Shown piece after piece: positions 63,864-64,000 of a stretch of DNA of 64,000 bases (position 1 is its first letter; every line of letters starts with the position of its first letter). The translations under genes and the position numbers were made by a program. The notes beneath the pieces were generated by a model, which saw only the letters and a list, made by a program, of their open reading frames with translations, was not told where the DNA came from and ran no database searches. This DNA is from Oscillospiraceae bacterium Marseille-Q3528 (GTDB lineage: Bacteria > Bacillota > Clostridia > Lachnospirales > Lachnospiraceae). Where the stretch lies: NCBI GenBank assembly GCA_018223385.1, contig JAGTTR010000022.1:1-64000 (forward strand), given 5' to 3'.

Positions 63864-64000
63864 TTAAGGTTCGCTTTCAATGGCAAGAGCTTGCATATCG
63901 TGATCCGGGTTTTGCAGACCATCCACCAGAAGGCTGGCTGTGTATTGTGCCAGGGAAGTCAGAGGAACCCGAATTTTGGTACAGCGTGTGGTTAGATATC
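63864..64000 (-). CDS. LacI-family regulator, C-terminal end (partial)
   Basis: About 44 codons read in from the window edge on the minus strand: KIRVPLTSLAQYTASLLVDG then LQNPDHD and a stop at 63864. This matches the last strand and helix of LacI-type sugar-binding domains (T-x-[VI]-RVP-L-x-x-L). The rest of the gene lies beyond the window, so DNA site and ligand cannot be seen. Confidence 0.7.
   Translation of the reverse strand, partial: YLTTRCTKIRVPLTSLAQYTASLLVDGLQNPDHDMQALAIESEP

Noticed and set aside
1..64000. Prophage, intact insertion sequence or tRNA-linked integration
   Set aside because: No transposase, integrase, phage structural gene or tRNA was seen; only remnants of a mobilisable element near 917-1999.

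Overview
The window looks like chromosome of an anaerobic gut-type Clostridia, most likely Lachnospiraceae. The reasons are the gene set and its style: class III fructose-1,6-bisphosphatase, long-form hpf next to secA and a frameshifted prfB, a lysine riboswitch before dapA, a T-box before cstA, sortase-type beta-helix adhesins and low-GC Firmicute promoters. No rRNA, tRNA, CRISPR array, intact transposase or prophage was seen. The species cannot be named from the sequence.

Region 1 (about 1-6550) is accessory DNA. It holds an AbrB/PIN toxin-antitoxin pair with a perfect operator, a decayed relaxase end fused to a decayed AAA ATPase end, and an autoinhibited Fic protein. After these comes a run of truncated genes (hydroxyacid dehydrogenase tail, cysteine-hydrolase head, DUF3795 head, internally deleted TfoX-like gene) among intact small genes (VOC protein, TetR regulator, two GNAT proteins). 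The TetR gene has a consensus promoter buried in a 24-bp perfect inverted repeat.

Region 2 (6755-15324) is a sigma factor/membrane protease/adhesin locus: ECF-like sigma factor, small two-TM protein, multi-TM protein, PrsW-type glutamic protease, a second copy of the small two-TM protein and a 1984-residue cell-wall-anchored beta-helix protein. Region 3 (15518-19738) links a membrane 4Fe-4S protein, a family-3 solute-binding lipoprotein and a hybrid histidine kinase.

Region 4 (19773-30220) has sbcD-sbcC, an M20 amidohydrolase, a GGDEF-REC-HD-GYP protein with its own Hpt protein, and an EF-G/TetM-like GTPase fused to a Rae1/YacP-like NYN nuclease. Region 5 (30338-38867) has a T-box/cstA unit, greA, an M28 peptidase, a GNAT protein, a patatin-like protein, hprK and a ROK glucokinase.

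Region 6 (38868-64000) is housekeeping: a candidate small RNA, class A penicillin-binding protein, YigZ protein, typA, a double-OB protein, cobO, lysine riboswitch-dapA-dapB, a metal-efflux set (ArsR regulator, HMA chaperone, P1B ATPase), fbp, a eukaryotic-type hisA, hpf, secA, prfB, and an aspartate-pathway operon (UPF0735 ACT protein, hom, lysC). A dispersed intergenic hairpin family recurs here (three clear copies and one divergent one). The window ends in the tail of a LacI-family regulator on the minus strand.
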